Assembly (NCBI GenBank): GCA_000708835.1
Contig: DF237004.1
Span: 193,480 to 257,479 of the forward strand
DNA from: Klebsormidium nitens
Taxonomy: Eukaryota > Streptophyta > Klebsormidiophyceae > Klebsormidiales > Klebsormidiaceae
Direction of reading: 5' to 3'
DNA: 64,000 nucleotides
This document shows positions 47,546 to 58,716 of the stretch, piece after piece (within the stretch, counting starts at the first letter, position 1; each line of letters opens with the position of its first letter). Below the pieces are notes generated by a model. That model made no database searches. It was given only the letters and a program-made list of their open reading frames with translations, and had not been told where the DNA came from. The position numbers and the translations under genes were made by a program.

Positions 47546-50500
47546 ATGGCTGGCAGCCACCTTCTCCCAGGGCATGTAATTTCGGTGGCATTGCTCATCA
47601 TTTCCGCAGCATTGCAAGCTGCAGGAATAAATGCCGCGTGCCACTCCACTGCTGAGTGGAAGGCGTGCACAGTGTATCAGATCATGACGGACCGCTTCTC
47701 GACGGATGACGGCAGTGCTGGGAACAGCCCTTGCAGTGATGAGTCCACGGTGTCCTTGGGGTAAGTGCATTTCCCGAAATCAAAGAAAAGTGGAGGTATA
47801 CTTTATGGTGCTGTTGGTGGTGTATATCGGTTCATGTGAATACAATCGCCAGAAAAGTGGACGTATAAGTTGATGGTGGTGGTGGTGTATGTATTGGTCT
47901 TATGCGTACCCAGCTCTGCTGAAGCAGCAGGAGATGACAAAATGAAAGGCCCCAACTGTTTCGGTGCCTTGCTGGTGAAAACGGATGGGGCTTATAGGAG
48001 AGGGGTGCTCAGAGTTCGACACCTTTTCTGAGAGTCTCTTTACCGCCCTCCACAGGGCTGAAAGTTGGACTTAAGGGGCACTCTGGTCTGAAAAATGTAC
48101 TTGCAACTTGCATCCGAAGGTTGACTTGCGAACACTCCTGCGTCTGGACAAGTAGAAAGACGCTCCATCTCCACCTTTGATCCTCAGTGTGTGTCCCTGA
48201 TTTGACTGGATGTTTTGCTTTGCATTGATGAGTCACAAGACCAAATGCTTGGCATCGAGGCAAACAGCCATGGGGCAGTCGGCCATACTTTTCAATCCTT
48301 TCAGAGCGTCTGAAGCAGGTTTGGCAGAACATTCACGTAAAGCGACGGCGCAGCACGCCAATGCTTCCCTGGAAAAAGGGCCGAATTACCCAAAAGCATA
48401 CAAACTCCATTTGCCTGGTCATCCCCATCAGAAAGCACGCAACTCTCCTTTCTTATTCACCTGTGGTCATCCACAGACAAGGTAGCTTTTTTTGTCCTAC
48501 AATGTCATTCTAGAAACGTCATGGCTTACTAGTATCCTTCTTTCACATCACCTGGCCTCGACCATCTAAACACCCCTCCCTAGTCCTATCACAACGTGTC
48601 AAGTCGTCATCATTATGTTTGAGGCGGACAAAGAAAGCTTTCCTCCTCTTGATTCACCACACTTTTCCTTTGCCAGGTACTGTGGCGGCACGTTCAGAGG
48701 AATCCAGAACAAGCTGGGTTACATTGCGGGGATGGGCTTTGACGCAATCTGGCTGTCGCCGGTGTTTACAACTGTGAGGGACGGATACCATGGATATTGG
48801 CCGCGCAACATCTACCAGGTCAACCCCCGGCACAGCTCGTGCGGGACTGTTGAGGCGGCGACGCGGGAGCTCAAGTAAGTGTAAGAACCAGATGGCTTTG
48901 GAAAGAAACTCAAGTGTTGAGGCGGCAGTGCGGGAGCTCAAGTGAGCCTGGGAAGCTAACTTCTGTAGGAGGAAGCGGGAGTTTCGAGGGGCCAACGCGG
49001 GAGCTTAAGTGAGTCTACAAAGGTAGATTCCTTAAGATACTGGAAGCCAGGAAAATGGAAAGACAAGGAAAGCATTGTGACGGCAGAGGAGGAGGGGCCG
49101 AAACAGGACAGAAAAGAAGAGCTGGGTAGTCAAGAGTTAGAGAAGATGAGATGCGGGCACCCAAGGGAAGTTTGTTTCACTTCCTTCGGAGGTTAAGCAC
49201 TGGCGCCAAATGGCGGTTCATACACTTGCTGCCACGAACCTCGTTACAGTCCACTCGGAGGTCGAGCATCCAGGTGAATGAAGATAGATTGAGTCGCTGT
49301 TGTGTAAAGAAAGGGCCCTGTATCGCTTACCAACGCTGTCCGGATATTGTGTCCTGCCAGGTCGCTGGTGCGAGCCGCCCACGAACGAGGCCTTCTAGTA
49401 ATGCTGGACATCGTGCCGAACCACATGGGGGGCGACTCGATTTCGGCCGACCCGCCAGACTACGCGCACTTTTCGCCGTTCAACAAGTCGGAGTATTTTC
49501 ACGCATGCCGGGGCGGGGAGCTTTGTAATGGAGACTGCACCATCAAGGGGGGGGGCTAGATCAGAAACTGCAAAGAGGTAAGTGTAAAGTGACCCATACA
49601 GAGAAAGAGAGGAGAGCTCAGAAAAGACACTGCGAAAACGAAGGATGCTGTAAAAACGATTGATGCACGGGGAAGTGCAGTAAAGTGTCCAGAAAAGAAA
49701 GAGAATGAGACTGAAGCAAAGAAGGAATGAGAAAGAGGAGGGTAGACAGAAAGGCAATAGAGCTTAGGACGAGCCGTCAAGAAAGCGGAAGGACAGAATA
49801 AACGAAGACGTAAAACGGACGGAAAAGAGCAAGACAAAGAGAAAGCAGAAAAAGGACGAGCCGAGTGAAAGCAAAAGGACAAAAACGAAGACAGGAAATT
49901 GAGAAAAAAGAAGGAAGACAAAATGGAGAGAAGTTAAGGAAGTATTTTAACGATCTGCAGGTGGGGCGGCGGGGCGTGGAGCAGTGCCGGGAGACGCACG
50001 GCCTTATCGACCTGAACGACTCGCACCCGTACGTGCGGGAGACATTCACCCACTGGATAAAGTGGGTGAGCAAGCAGACTCGCTCAGCAAAACGTGCACT
50101 TTCTTGAGCAGACACCACGTGTATCGAAATCAATGGGGTTCGGGTCGATGCGGCCGGCTTCGGTTTTGGGTGCCTAAACGGCGCTTCAGGATTTCGGAAC
50201 CGGGTTGGAGAACTGCCCCGTGCCGTCCTCCATTGTTCATGCTATCCGAGGCAACGAGTGACATCCGCCTTCAATCCACCGACCTTTTTGCAGTCAGCTG
50301 GAGGAGGAACTTACAGACGAGGATGCGCCACTTTCATCATCTGTCGTCTCCTTCTTTCTTCTCATCTGCTTTGGCTGCCCCCCGGTTCTTGCTTCTCTCC
50401 GTCTTCACCTTTTCGTTGCTCACGGTTTAAACACAAGAATTCACTAAGTCGCCCTGACAGGAACGAAAGCAACACCCAGAAAGGAGCTAAACACACATCC

Positions 50501-53500
50501 TTATCAAAGCCTCCGGTCTTTCAGGTTGAGAACGACTTCGACTTCGACGGCTGGCGCGCCGACTCGGCCAAGCATATGCCCGTCAGCTTTTGGAAAGCGC
50601 TCAAGGTGAGAAACGCCGACCGCTGAGAGAGCCGCAGACTAGGGTGCTTGAAAGCTTCTTTCGAGTATTGAAGGGCGTGAGGAAACTACCAGGGCCGCCT
50701 GCTTGGTAGAAAGACAACGATTTGGAAAGTCGCGTCAGGTCTGATATGTGTAAGAGAAGCTTGAAAGCAATTTCTGCCTTACCGTGAGAAAGTCAGGTTG
50801 CTAAGAACTTACTCTGAACTTTCGGAGTAGCTTCTGACCCAAACATTTGTTCTGGCCAATGACGGCTTAAATCACTTCAGCACAAATAGGCGCCTATTTG
50901 TGTCGAAACATTGTGATTGGGGCAACAAAGAAAACCTTCAGTTTCAGAAACAACAAGGATGAGCAGATACGACTAGAACCAGGAAATACGCCAACATAGG
51001 CAAAACCACTTCGACAACCATCCTCTGTATACAGAAAGAAGCATCATCTTAACCTCTTTCTTTAAATCAAGTCACTTTATATCTTTCAACCCCTTTTTCT
51101 AGGCAGCGTCAGAGTGCTACACGGTCGGCGAGGTCTACAGCGGGGACTCGTGCTTCGTGGGCACTTACCAAAAGGGGGGGGCCATGGACGGGCTACTTTC
51201 ATACCCCTCTACTACACGCTGAGTAACGTCTTCGCGTTCCGGGACTGCCCCGACTGCCCCATGTCCCGACTGGGGGAGCGCTTTTGGCAATATAAGACGG
51301 CGTTTGCTGACGGGGACGCGCTCGGGACGTTTCTCGACAACCACGTGAGCGATTCAAGCGATCTGATGTCGGCCTGTCTCCCTCTCGCTTCCCCACCCTT
51401 CCCGTTTTCCTTTCCGCTCTTCTTGTGAGTCGCTTTCATTGCATTCCTTCTCTTTCTTGTCACAACCTGTCACTTCTTCACTTCTTCGGCGCACTTCGCT
51501 ATTATCTGCTACGTCATGCAGACGGGCGAGAACTCGTTCGAGGTTTCCAGCCGCGCCAATGGGTTTGATGAAGTTGACGTCAACAAGCGCTCACGGGTTG
51601 CGCCTCAAACGAGATAACCCAAGCAGCTAAGAAGCAAAGCGCATCGCCTGAACACGTGGCTCTGAACGCCATTCCCCCCACGTGGGGTTGCAACAGCTTC
51701 TGCAATACTCGGTAACCGCTCTCCATGATGCGGCCGCTTCTGACGTGACTTTTCCTGATGACGTGGCCGGTCTTGCAGGACCAGGACCGGTTCTTCCAGT
51801 ACGTACCGGGCGGCGACTTGCAGCTCGCGAAAAGCGCGCTCACGTATTTGCTGCTCAGTCAAGGCATCCCCATCGGTACGTTGCTTCCCCTTCACACCAG
51901 TCTCTCCCTCTTCTGGTTCTTCTTTGTTCTTTGTTCATCCTCCTTTTGTCATTTTTTTGAATATTCTTTACCTCAATTTCATTTCCGGCTTGGACTGGAT
52001 CTATTGATTGTTCTCGTTTGCTTTCTACACCTTTCTTCGTACTTTTAGGTCGCCGCTTTTCCAACGGTTGAAGCGCTCGGCGAGCGTGCCCCGGGCCAGG
52101 GGGCGCGGGTGTGGAGAACAGGATCCGAAAGTCCTTACTCGACGTTTCCTGAAATTAGGATTGCAGGGCCACGTGTACCATCTCCGCCGGGCGCAACCTA
52201 CTTAATCTGAGCCCTGAGCTTTATACCGGACGGCTTCGATCGACCATGTGACTTACCGGGCACTCCGGACAATCGGCAAACGCGCAGACTGGCAAGCTAG
52301 GGGATACGAAGTTCAGCCCCCTACGCTAGCCTCCGGAGTTTCGAAATTTCCCGAAATCGGGAACCTGAGCTGATTTTCTCTATCCTTTTCTCCATACCCG
52401 CCCTTCGGCCAGGCCGGGGCGCCGCGAGGACCCCCCCTTTCGATATTATTTTCTGATTTTTTGGTTTTTCAATCCTCTTCGGTCCCCACCTTGCTCGGAC
52501 CCTGAGGCTTAGCGTCTTTCCTTCTCGACGTCCGCTGGTTGTTTGCTACGTCTCAATAATTCGCCAGCACACTTCATCATATTGGCACATTTAAACACTT
52601 CCGCTGTTCTGCTGCGCAATTTACTACGGAACGGAGCAGGCCCTGACCGGAACGAACGACCAGAGCAGGTGAGGCGCATACCTGCCGAGCCCAACTCCCC
52701 AACTCCTCCGTTTCCTTCCGGCTGGTTCGGTTCGCCTCTAATTTGCATCTTCTCTTCCTGACACGACTCGGCCTCGTCTGGTTTTGTCCCGGGAGATATT
52801 GTGCAGCTTTGCGTCTTCAGAAGCAAGGGTTTCCTTTTGCATTGCTTCTAGGCTTACCGTGGTACTGCGGTGCTCGCTTTCAGACCAGCAAAGGACGCTG
52901 CTATCAATCCCCTTGCCATCCCAATTTTGCTTTTGCCTTCAGTCTGTATTCGCTTCTCGCGCGCCAGCAGGCTTGCATACAACAGACTTGCCAACTCGAG
53001 GCGACTTTGCAAGTTCGTCAAAAGCCAAACGCGAATCTTTAAAACAGGATCGGTGCGCAAGTGCTCGTTTCGCTCCTTTTCGCTTCGGTTCCGCTACTCA
53101 TTCGGAGCCGGAAGCCTTCTTGGGTGAACGAAGAATTTGATGTCGGTCTGAGACATTGCGACTTTGCTGCAAACGGCGTGCACTCTTGTAGTCCGTTTCC
53201 TTCGAGTATTTGCTGAGTTCCGCTCTGCTCCATGCAGGAACCGGAAACCTCTCTGGTGGATAGGGTTCGACACTTCGGCGCCGCTCTACAAGTTCATCGC
53301 CTTTGTGAACAAGATTCGAGGGACGTACCGCGTGTGGCGCTATCCGCAAAAGGAGGGCTGGAGCGTGAGGAAACGCGGACGCTCTTTTGCTCTTCGTCTT
53401 TCTTCCCTGTTTTTGGCCCTCCAATCCTCTTGGCTGGTTGACACGAGCAGCCGTCAAGCCCCGCAATGCTGACCCCACTTCTCTGCGCGTTATCAGACGC

Positions 53501-54063
53501 CGGTCGCCATGGCCGCTTGCACAACAATGCATATCCGTAGTATCTCCACTCTTTCTCGCCCTTCCAACTTTTGGCGTCTTCTTCCCTGTTATGTTCGTTC
53601 GTTTCCTTTTCTTTCTTCTTGTACGTTCCCTCAACATTTTGGACGTTTCTTCCCTGTTTGTTTCCCAGCATTCTTCATTCAATCTTCGAACGTCTCCCCT
53701 GGATAATACCACCGCTTTCGCCTCCGGGTAATTCCCAGACCCGCTAAGAAAGTAAAGGCGTTTCCCCTCAAGTCTCGTTCTCCCTCTTGGCAGGGCGACG
53801 ATCTGTACGTCTTCACGCGCGGCCCCGTCCTGGTCGCGCTGACGAACCGCCGCGCGCCAAACCCCCAAACCCTGCCAGGGACGTCGCACAACTTCCGCCC
53901 GGGGGAGCGCGTGTGCAACTTGTTCTTTCCGTCCGCTGACTGCGAAACCGTCGGCGCGGACGGAACGCTGAGGATCGTACTGCTGAACGGAGAGCAAAAG
54001 ATCTTTGTGCCCAAAAGGACGCTTCGGACAGTGGGGTTAGACGAGCGAGTTTCGGACGGTTAG
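47546..54063 (+). CDS. Secreted alpha-amylase (GH13), ten exons, reading frame broken in three places
   Basis: GH13 alpha-amylases hydrolyse internal alpha-1,4 bonds of starch. Exons: 47546-47760, 48677-48874, 49361-49577, 49961-50065, 50525-50605, 51103-51344, 51779-51875, 52620-52668, 53238-53364, 53794-54063. A signal peptide (VISVALLIISAALQAAG) is followed by YQIMTDRFS, GMGFDAIWLSPVF and DGYHGYWPRNIYQVN. Conserved region I is DIVPNHM; region II is FDGWRADSAKHM with the nucleophile Asp; region III is YTVGEVYSGD with the acid/base Glu; region IV is LDNH|DQDR with the third Asp, split by an intron. The last exon is the beta-sheet C domain. Lesions: an in-frame TAG at 49557-49559 after a run of nine G; a one-base loss at the C run 51204-51207, shown by frame and by the following phase; and AA instead of AG at the acceptor 52618-52619. 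All catalytic residues survive, so it is either a recent pseudogene or suffers assembly errors. Intact length would be about 533 residues. Confidence 0.88.
48849..49015 (+). repeat. Three tandem copies of the 3' edge of amylase exon 2 with donors
   Basis: The exon end GAGGCGGCGACGCGGGAGCT with its donor at 48874 recurs twice in the intron: near 48918-48942 (GAGGCGGCAGTGCGGGAGCT) and near 48988-49012 (GAGGGGCCAACGCGGGAGCT). Each copy is followed by CAA or TAA and then GTAAGT, GTGAGC or GTGAGT, so all three donors look usable. Spacing is about 68-70 bp. Confidence 0.88.
49580..49945 (+). repeat. Long purine-rich intron tract
   Basis: Almost the whole intron between amylase exons 3 and 4 is A/G-rich on the coding strand (GAAAGAGAGGAGAGCTCAG and similar), so it lacks a normal pyrimidine tract except just before the acceptor. 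It is low-complexity sequence that could form triplex-type structure. Confidence 0.75.
50881..50902. promoter_or_regulatory. Perfect 22-bp palindrome in amylase intron
   Basis: The half-site CACAAATAGGC is followed directly by its exact reverse complement, with no spacer. It lies mid-intron between exons 50525-50605 and 51103-51344. It could be a dimeric factor site or the relic of a mobile element end; nothing nearby decides. Confidence 0.55.
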
Positions 54064-54843
54064 TTAATGACTTGCCTAGTTACCGGTAAGGCGCCCGGTG
54101 CTCGCGCGTAATGTCAAGTACAGAAGTGGTTCGTCGCATAGCTTGAGCAAATCACTCATGTCGCCAGGATTCTGTCGAAAAAAGGCGCTAGAAGTTGCTC
54201 ATTTTCGGTGCGACTCTCAAGTAAGAGAGCGCGAAAACGGCTGTCCTTACGGATTAGCGTACACCGCTCTTGGCCAGTTGCCAAAGTGGTAGATGCGCTC
54301 GTACGTCTCGGCCTGTGCATACGACTCCTGAATCCAAATTACAACGTACGTACGTCTCGCGATGTGTCTTGGATAGCAGCTTGACCGGACGTGATCAAAC
54401 GTTTGATACGGATGCCTTTCCACCAAACTCAAAGCAGGCGCGATCTGTTATACGCAATCCAGAATACGAAAAAAATCCTGATGGTTGCATGCAATCGCCG
54501 AACATTGGGCACTGAGCAACAATAAATCCGCGCTATTAATCGACGTACGTATCCACTTCCCTCAACTAGATTCTGGATCGCAACTTAAATGTCAATCTCG
54601 TGACTTTCACGTGCCTGATCGACTATATAGAATAGACTTCGAATATAGTTGCAGGCTCAAGTAAGAGATGTACGTGGTCTACTCGTAATTGGCCGCATAA
54701 TCTGATGTTGAACCTCTCCTGAGGCGCGAGCTCTGGGATAGTGTCCTTCAATCCGATCCCATGTGACCTGTTTCATCGCGGTGTGACAACTGCCAAGCCC
54801 GCGCGATTAACATGTGCTAGCTGTACGTCTTCAAGTCCTACTC

Positions 54844-57438
54844 TTAGGCTTGCTCTGAGCTGCCCCACTTTTTCAACCTCGCAACTGAGATCTTATGTAG
54901 CTTGCCCTCCTCCTCGTACAACAAAGCGTCCCATCTGTTCAAATCCGCAAGCCTTGCCGCCGTGGCTTCTGATAAATTATGCGAACGCACCACCAGCCCC
55001 GTGCTAGCGTCATCCAACGTGGTCGGGTTGATTACGGTGTCCTCGAGAGGACCCACTATTTCTTTCATGTTAAACAAGCGAGAGACAACGGGGGCCAAGG
55101 GCTTGACGTCCGACATGTTTTCGGCTACGAACACCAGCGCGAAGCTGCGCAGGTTGCGCAGCGCGCACTCGTAGTGCTCGCGCGTCACTTCGGCGAGCAG
55201 CGCGCGCGGCGTGTCTCCTTCGACTAAACGCTCCTCAGCAGAGGCGCCGTCTTCCAGTTGGACACCTGTAATACATGACGGTCATTTCGGGAATGATCAC
55301 AGCCAAACGATTATGGCCAAAAACCAAGCTCTCAAGTAAGAAGATCCCGACTGACCTCTGAAAGCTAACCCAAACATTTGCCTGCTCCGCCCCCGTAGCC
55401 ATCCTGATCCCCCAAAGTAACCCTCAGACTAACGATCTTTTCAATTCCTGCCGCTTTCCATTCCTGATTAAGACCCTCACCTGTTTCACGGTTGCATAAG
55501 ACCCGTGTCATGTGGTTGCTTGTCTGAAAACCGCCGAATCGGAAATCGTCATCCCAGACGAATTCGTCGAACGTCGCGTTGCCAGCTGGCGGAACGACCG
55601 GCGAAAGCTTCCCCGTCTGGATGTTCCAGTTCCACCAGCTGACGACACGGGACACCGGGTGCCGGAGCGTGGTGACGTAAGCGAAGGTGCCCCGGTGGCC
55701 GATCGAGTGGAGGCCGTACGAGAAGTGGCCGCTGACGAGACGCGCGCGCTGGAAAGTGCGCTGGATGCGGGCGCGTATCGGCGCTGTGAAGCTGTGGTAT
55801 TTCGCCACGTAGCTATAGGAGAAGATCCATGATATGCAATCCATGTTTTGCCAGGCTGGGCTGCAGGGGTCAAAAGAGATATTGTTTTGGAACTCAAGAT
55901 GCCAGAAGCTATATTATTCTTCCTCTGCTTTGAAGAGAAGGAAAGAGAAGCTCTGACCTTTGCATTCGACACTTTTTGCTTGGAACAGCCTGTCGTAGTT
56001 GATTCCTAAGGACATGACGGAGTCGCTTATTTGGGTTGCGGTTGTTAGTTGTTCCCTGCAGAAAAGGTCTGGATGAAATTTGAAGCATTGCTTGGATCGA
56101 AGATACAGATCGTCTGGTCAAGCTGTTCATCACAAGGCACGTAAACCTTCGTCAAAAGCTTACTCGTCCCAAGCCGCCATCCCTTGGCAGTTTTCCGGAT
56201 CGTACTCTGCATAATGCAGCAGATTGAAGAGCCGATTGCAAGTTTCTCCTTCCAGTCCCTCGAGCGCGCGCATGTTCGGCTCGCACTCCGTCATGCTGAC
56301 ATCAGTCGAGAACATGACGTCAAGAGTGCTGCTGGCCGCTTTCTGGATCCTCAAGAGGAACACCGTCGCACGGCCCGCGAGGAATTCCTCGTGTAGGGGC
56401 TCCAGAGGAAGCAGTTCGATCCTGTATACAAGAAAGGTTTTGGCCTTTAACCATGGATGGTTATGAGCTGGTTACGGGCTCGTTAGAAATAGTTCTATGT
56501 CCAAGCACCAGACTTGGGCGGTAACCAGCCACAATGTTGAAGCCCGGTTAATTGTCCAATAAGCTGAGAGTCAATTCTTGTAACCAGCCAGGGTAGCAGC
56601 CAAACTCTTGTCTTCAAGAACACGGAATACTTTGCTCCAAAACGGGGACTCCTCCTCATGGGGCGGGACCCCTGGATGCATTCAAAAGTTGCATCAGAGG
56701 TGTAATCAAAAGCACGGATCTTCGACATCAGCGTTTGGTAATGAGTTAATTATGGTTTGGTTGAATAACCCCACATCAACAGAGAGTTATGCTTCCAAAC
56801 GTCCATTCGAATATTCAATCGACAGCCGAGTCGATTGGATCCTGATCATATGTTTGGTTTTAGTATTGATCAACTCAGTTCCAAACCGCTGATGCAGAAG
56901 AACAATATCATTATCACTATAAATCAAAGCCCGGTTTAAGATCGTTCGCTGAGGCCGTTTTGATCTCAGAGATCCAGCTTTTAAGATCAAAAAGGTCTGA
57001 CACAACTTTTAAGACCAAAATACCCTGAAAATCTGAATAGGTTCAAAATCGAAGTGGCCTCACAACGAGCTTAAACCGGGCTATCATTTATAGTGAATGC
57101 CTGAAGCTTAAAACCCAAGGAACTTACTCTTCATCCGCCACATCTCTTTCTTCCGTGTCAGCGCTTTTTCCGTCATAATCCCATCCATGTATCTGGATAT
57201 CATCCTCTTCCGTTGCGCTTATCATATTCGGGGCAGTATCGTTCTGAATTTGGAGTCCGACGACTGAGTGCTCCAGGGTGCCACTAATCTTGCTCCAGGT
57301 CACCCTAGTATAGAGCGCCCCATGAAAAAGGAAAGTGTAAGCCGCCAAAAACGACCAGAACAAAACGATTGTGACAAGACACTTCCGGTTTTTGAATGCT
57401 GCCAGTGCGAAGCCTGTGCGGGGGTTCGGGGGATCCAT
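54844..57438 (-). CDS. Golgi-type carbohydrate sulfotransferase, type II membrane protein (copy 1)
   Basis: Such enzymes transfer sulfate from PAPS to sugar chains in the Golgi; a wall or mucilage polysaccharide would be a likely substrate (inferred). Five exons on the minus strand: 57438-57128, 56421-56164, 56055-55958, 55855-55481, 55265-54844. They give 487 residues, all phases consistent. A short basic cytosolic tail precedes one membrane segment (CLVTIVLFWSFLAAYTFLF, residues about 20-40) and an acidic stem. The PAPS-binding loop is FLLRIQKAASSTLDVMF; the 3'-phosphate motif is YVTTLRHPVSRVVSWW. WDDDFRFGGFQTSNHMTRVL and the end-region LRSFALVFVAENM fit the Sulfotransfer_2-like fold. The fourth exon uses the second AG of GCAGCCCAG as acceptor, the only choice that keeps phase. 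It is tail to tail with the amylase gene. A tandem relative lies at 61742-64000. Confidence 0.9.
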
Positions 57439-58254
57439 TCTAAAGAGAGTGAGAAAAGAGCCTTCCAGGAACAGTCCTCTCTATCTTCTCAGACCATTGT
57501 CGTCCGTTGGGTCTCTTTTCTATCTCGATAAACCTGTCTGCTCTTTCTCAGAAGGAGGGGATCCACCCTTTAAAGTCGGGTGGAGCTAGGCTGGCGGCTG
57601 CTACAGCCGTTTTTTGAAGTCCACAGGCTTGCTTTAGATCCTGCGGGTCACGTCAAGCGGCCAAAGATACCAAGAGAAGAAAGTGCAAACCGCGGAGAAC
57701 TCAAGGAGACAAGACCATGTGGGCAGTTTGCTGGATATCACCTCTACAAAATTGCACATGGGTCAGCGTAGGGAAACAGATGTGGCTGCTCAATTTGCGT
57801 GAGAACCTCGGCCTTAACGAAGAGACCTGGTCTTGTTGTGCGACATGAAATCCCACAGCCTGAGACTTGCCAACTCATGCTTGGTTTTCTGGGTGATCAA
57901 TTTGCAGCCCTCAAAGGATGATGTGACGCGACCCAGCCGAAGAACGTTGATGTGACAGGAGCGGGCCAGGATTCACAACTCTGACTATTCGGTGTGGTTG
58001 TCATATTATGGTTGGCTAGCGAGAAGCTTAGAAACGCAGCGGGTCGATCGCTCGGCCGGTGCGATTTGACGTACATGTGGACCGATCATCGATGCCATGA
58101 TCCGGCTAGGCGTTTGTTTTCACCTAGGTAAGAGGATAAGAGTATACGTCTGCGCGCAGGCACAGATGCATTTGTTTACGTGCCATAAGTACTTTTCGTG
58201 ACTAGTAAACCCCAATAAAAAGGTCAGGTAAACGAGTCCTTGTTCTGCTTCGCT
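57439..58254. other. Region upstream of sulfotransferase copy 1 without a clear gene
   Basis: It should contain the promoter of the sulfotransferase. Short frames on both strands show no domain. I see nothing else. Confidence 0.5.
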
Positions 58255-58446
58255 CAACTTCAGAGCTTGTTTCGGAGCCTCGGTCTTAAGTAAGCCAGTT
58301 CTGTTTCCATGCACTTGCGCCTCTACCAGAAACCGGTTCCGGCGTGCGCTTTCCGTTCCATCAGGCAGCGGAACCCCTCGTCCGTGAAGCGCACCGAGAC
58401 TTGCGCAAAGTGCGCGCAAGTCGTGACTGTTTGCGCGAGGTTGTTC
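58255..58446 (-). pseudogene. C-terminal fragment of a DUF3626-like gene
   Basis: In two frames the minus strand matches the C-terminal part of the intact gene at 30265-31140: NNLAQTVTTCAHFAQVSVRF and TDEGFRCLMER, then after a frame change FLVEAQVHGN. Similarity starts at the DLAQTV position of the intact protein and stops after the EAQVHG block. There is no start and the end is lost. It is the missing half of the N-terminal fragment at 59626-60254 but lies in the opposite orientation. Confidence 0.75.
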
Positions 58447-58583
58447 GAGGATGCTAGCAGGCGCAGGCCGGGCTCAGTGGTCAAAGTGATATGCGGCCGC
58501 GGCCGCCGGCGAGTCACGGACGGTCAGGGGTGCGGCGGGGCTCCGCGGCCGCCCGCGCTCAGTGGAGGACCACTTGCCACGAA

Positions 58584-58716
58584 CAAGAACAACGGAATCA
58601 TGTACCTAAAGAGCAAGGAGGACTACGAAAGGCGTGCTAGCGTGTTGCCGTACAAGTTCTCAATGAAGGAGCGCGGGGCGCCCGATGATGGGCGGGCGAG
58701 GAAAAGCGCCAGATGA
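58584..58716 (+). other. Protein-like open-frame tail of unknown origin
   Basis: A + strand frame ending in TGA at 58714-58716 reads MYLKSKEDYERRASVLPYKF, then SMKERGAPDD. It has a charged, well-ordered look unlike the GC-rich stretch before it (two Not I-like GCGGCCGC sites near 58495 and 58545). It may be the last-exon remnant of another gene caught in the rearrangement. I do not recognise it. Confidence 0.25.

Noticed and set aside
51521-51616. Exon-like stretch after ATGCAG in the amylase gene (TGENSFEVSSRANGF)
   Set aside because: The flanking exons 51344 and 51779 join in phase across the DNH|DQDR motif, so an extra exon would break the catalytic site; it also runs into a stop.
53098-53997. 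299-codon minus-strand open frame
   Set aside because: It spans amylase exons and introns in antisense and has no recognisable domain.
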